NCBI GenBank assembly: GCA_038125995.1
Contig: JAYPEX010000003.1
Coordinates: forward strand, 122,847-186,846
Reading direction: 5' to 3'
From: MAG-120531 sp038125995
Lineage (GTDB): Bacteria > Bacteroidota > Bacteroidia > Flavobacteriales > Flavobacteriaceae
Length of the DNA: 64,000 nucleotides
Made by a program: the position numbers and the translations under genes. Position 1 is the stretch's first letter, and every line of letters starts with the position of its first letter. The notes beneath the pieces were generated by a model. It made no database searches. It was not told the DNA's origin and saw nothing but the letters and a program-made list of their open reading frames with translations. Shown here one piece after another: positions 63,234 through 64,000 of this stretch.

Positions 63234-63241
63234 TAATTTTG
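63234..63241 (+). promoter_or_regulatory. Predicted -7 element of hicAB
   Basis: TAATTTTG ends three bases before the hicA ATG, which would put the transcription start at or slightly after the start codon. Either the mRNA is leaderless or another promoter in the 63095-63233 stretch is used. Confidence 0.3.
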
Positions 63242-63243
63242 CT

Positions 63244-63489
63244 ATGACAATCAACAAGAAGTTATTAGAAAAATTTAAATTAATTCCGAAGGATTTAACC
63301 TGGGATGAACTTGTTAAAATTTTAGCTTATTTAGGCTACTTAGAAATCTCACATGAAGGAAAAACAGCTGGATCAAAACGTAAATTTCACAATGATAAAA
63401 ATGATGTAATAATCCTTCACAAACCACACCATAAATCTATTGTTATGCAATATGTCATCAAACAATTATTATCAAAACTAAAACCATGA
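63244..63489 (+). CDS. hicA: HicA-family toxin (variant)
   Basis: An 81-residue protein from ATG 63244; the open frame extends 21 codons upstream, but those overlap the promoter region and are not HicA-like. Two-stranded dsRBD-like features are clear: TWDELVKILAYLGY, EGKTAGSKRKF, NDVIILHKPHH and the C-terminal helix QYVIKQLLSKL. HicA toxins cleave mRNA; in well-studied members the catalytic His follows GS (GSH), whereas here it is GSK, with His residues elsewhere. It overlaps hicB by four bases (ATGA), the normal toxin-first order. Confidence 0.85.
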   Translation: MTINKKLLEKFKLIPKDLTWDELVKILAYLGYLEISHEGKTAGSKRKFHNDKNDVIILHKPHHKSIVMQYVIKQLLSKLKP

Positions 63490-63845
63490 AAAGTATTTTA
63501 AAACACAAAGGATATATAGGTTCAATTGAGGTTAGCACCAAAGACAATTGTCTATTTGGAAAAATATTAGGCATCAATGATTTAGTAAGTTATGAGGCTA
63601 AAACAGTTAAAGAACTCAAAGAAACTTTTATTGAATCTCTAGAAGATTATCTAGCTACTTGTATAGAATTAGGAAAAACACCTGAAAAATCCTTTTCAGG
63701 AGGTTTTAATGTAAGAACTGGATCATTACGACATAAAAACTTAGCAACACTAGCTACAAAAAACAATATGAAGTTAAACGAACTAGTTAACAAGGCTTTT
63801 GATTACCTTATCCAAAATGAAGATCAAGTGTTACACCACAATTAA
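63486..63845 (+). CDS. hicB: HicB-family antitoxin with ribbon-helix-helix domain
   Basis: A 119-residue antitoxin. The N-terminal partial RNase H-like HicB fold shows GYIGSIEVSTKDNCLFGKILGINDLVSYEAKTVKELKETF and DYLATCIELGKTPEKSFSG. The C-terminal ribbon-helix-helix DNA-binding part (about 78-112) contains FNVRTGSLRHKNLATLATKNNMKLNELVNKAFDYLI. It should neutralise HicA and repress its own operon. No separate terminator follows on this strand before the convergent tRNA gene. Confidence 0.9.
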   Translation: MKSILKHKGYIGSIEVSTKDNCLFGKILGINDLVSYEAKTVKELKETFIESLEDYLATCIELGKTPEKSFSGGFNVRTGSLRHKNLATLATKNNMKLNELVNKAFDYLIQNEDQVLHHN

Positions 63846-63867
63846 AATTAATTAATCTCCTATAGCA

Positions 63868-63898
63868 TAAAAAAACCCCCAACTAAAAGTTGAGGGTT
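63868..63898 (-). terminator. Rho-independent terminator after tRNA-Gln
   Basis: On the minus strand AACCCTCAACT pairs with AGTTGGGGGTT (one G-T pair) around a three-base loop, followed by a T run. It lies just downstream of the tRNA and may also stop hicAB transcripts coming the other way. Confidence 0.85.
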
Positions 63899-63904
63899 AA
63901 GCAG

Positions 63905-63976
63905 TTGGCCTACTAGGACTCGAACCTAGAACGACTGGACCAAAACCAGCTGTGTTGCCAATTACACCATAGGCCA
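63905..63976 (-). tRNA. trnQ: tRNA-Gln (anticodon TTG)
   Basis: A complete 72-base cloverleaf without encoded CCA. The acceptor stem TGGCCTA pairs with TAGGCCA and the discriminator base is A. The anticodon loop TTTTGGT carries TTG, decoding CAA and CAG. The T-arm has the usual GGTTCGAGTCC stretch. It is followed by a terminator. Confidence 0.97.
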
Positions 63977-64000
63977 TTGCGGCTGCAAATTTAATACAAA

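Noticed and set aside
63181..63243. Longer HicA start at 63181
   Set aside because: The extra 21 residues overlap the promoter element and do not resemble HicA.

Overview
This window looks like chromosomal core DNA from a marine-type member of the Flavobacteriaceae (Bacteroidota). The evidence is the type IX secretion/gliding genes porT and sprA, a lipoprotein-anchored Omp85 protein (TamL type), a complete alternative complex III locus (actABCDEF) joined to cytochrome oxidase, a short 287-residue primary sigma factor without region 1.1, an AT-rich composition, and repeated TAnnTTTG promoter elements in gene-free gaps. I see no prophage, insertion sequence, CRISPR array or integron; the only accessory-looking item is a hicAB pair at the right end.

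Left part (1-20.2 kb). The start of trkA is cut by the window edge and diverges from ubiE-porT. A minus-strand malonate cassette follows (matB-madL-madM: uptake plus activation to malonyl-CoA). Then come an RNA methyltransferase and the divergent tamL, fbaA, accD, rpsO, pnp (with a 100-N assembly gap just behind its stop), rpoD, trmL, rpe, ypdA and an Nramp-like transporter lacking the usual metal-binding motifs. fabD, a gamma-carbonic anhydrase, a two-headed Nfu iron-sulfur protein and an MscS channel complete this part.

Middle (20.2-33.5 kb, minus strand). A MacAB/TolC-type export operon ends in tsaB. Next is a cytochrome oxidase biogenesis/subunit cluster: ctaB, two subunit III genes, subunit IV, a terminator, then a cysteine-free protein next to SCO, a DUF420 membrane protein and a small CAMC protein. 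tonB, a VanZ-like gene and gcvH follow.

Right part (33.5-64 kb, mostly minus strand). The order is sprA, ruvA, maeB, queG, ruvB, a GIN-domain protein, then the respiratory operon actA-B-C-D-E-F-ctaC-ctaD ending in a strong terminator. A SPOR protein gene (plus strand) converges with the translation operon rimP-nusA-infB, whose short leader carries a terminator-like hairpin. hicA-hicB and a minus-strand tRNA-Gln close the window.

Functionally the window links menaquinone synthesis (ubiE), menaquinol oxidation (ACIII) and oxygen reduction (ctaC/ctaD plus the separate subunit III/IV and assembly cluster). It also holds malonyl-CoA supply and use (matB/madLM, accD, fabD) and outer-membrane/T9SS biogenesis (porT, sprA, tamL, tonB). 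No clearly undescribed large system is visible. The best leads are the rimP leader hairpin, the divergent Nramp, the cysteine-free SCO neighbour and the malonate cassette.
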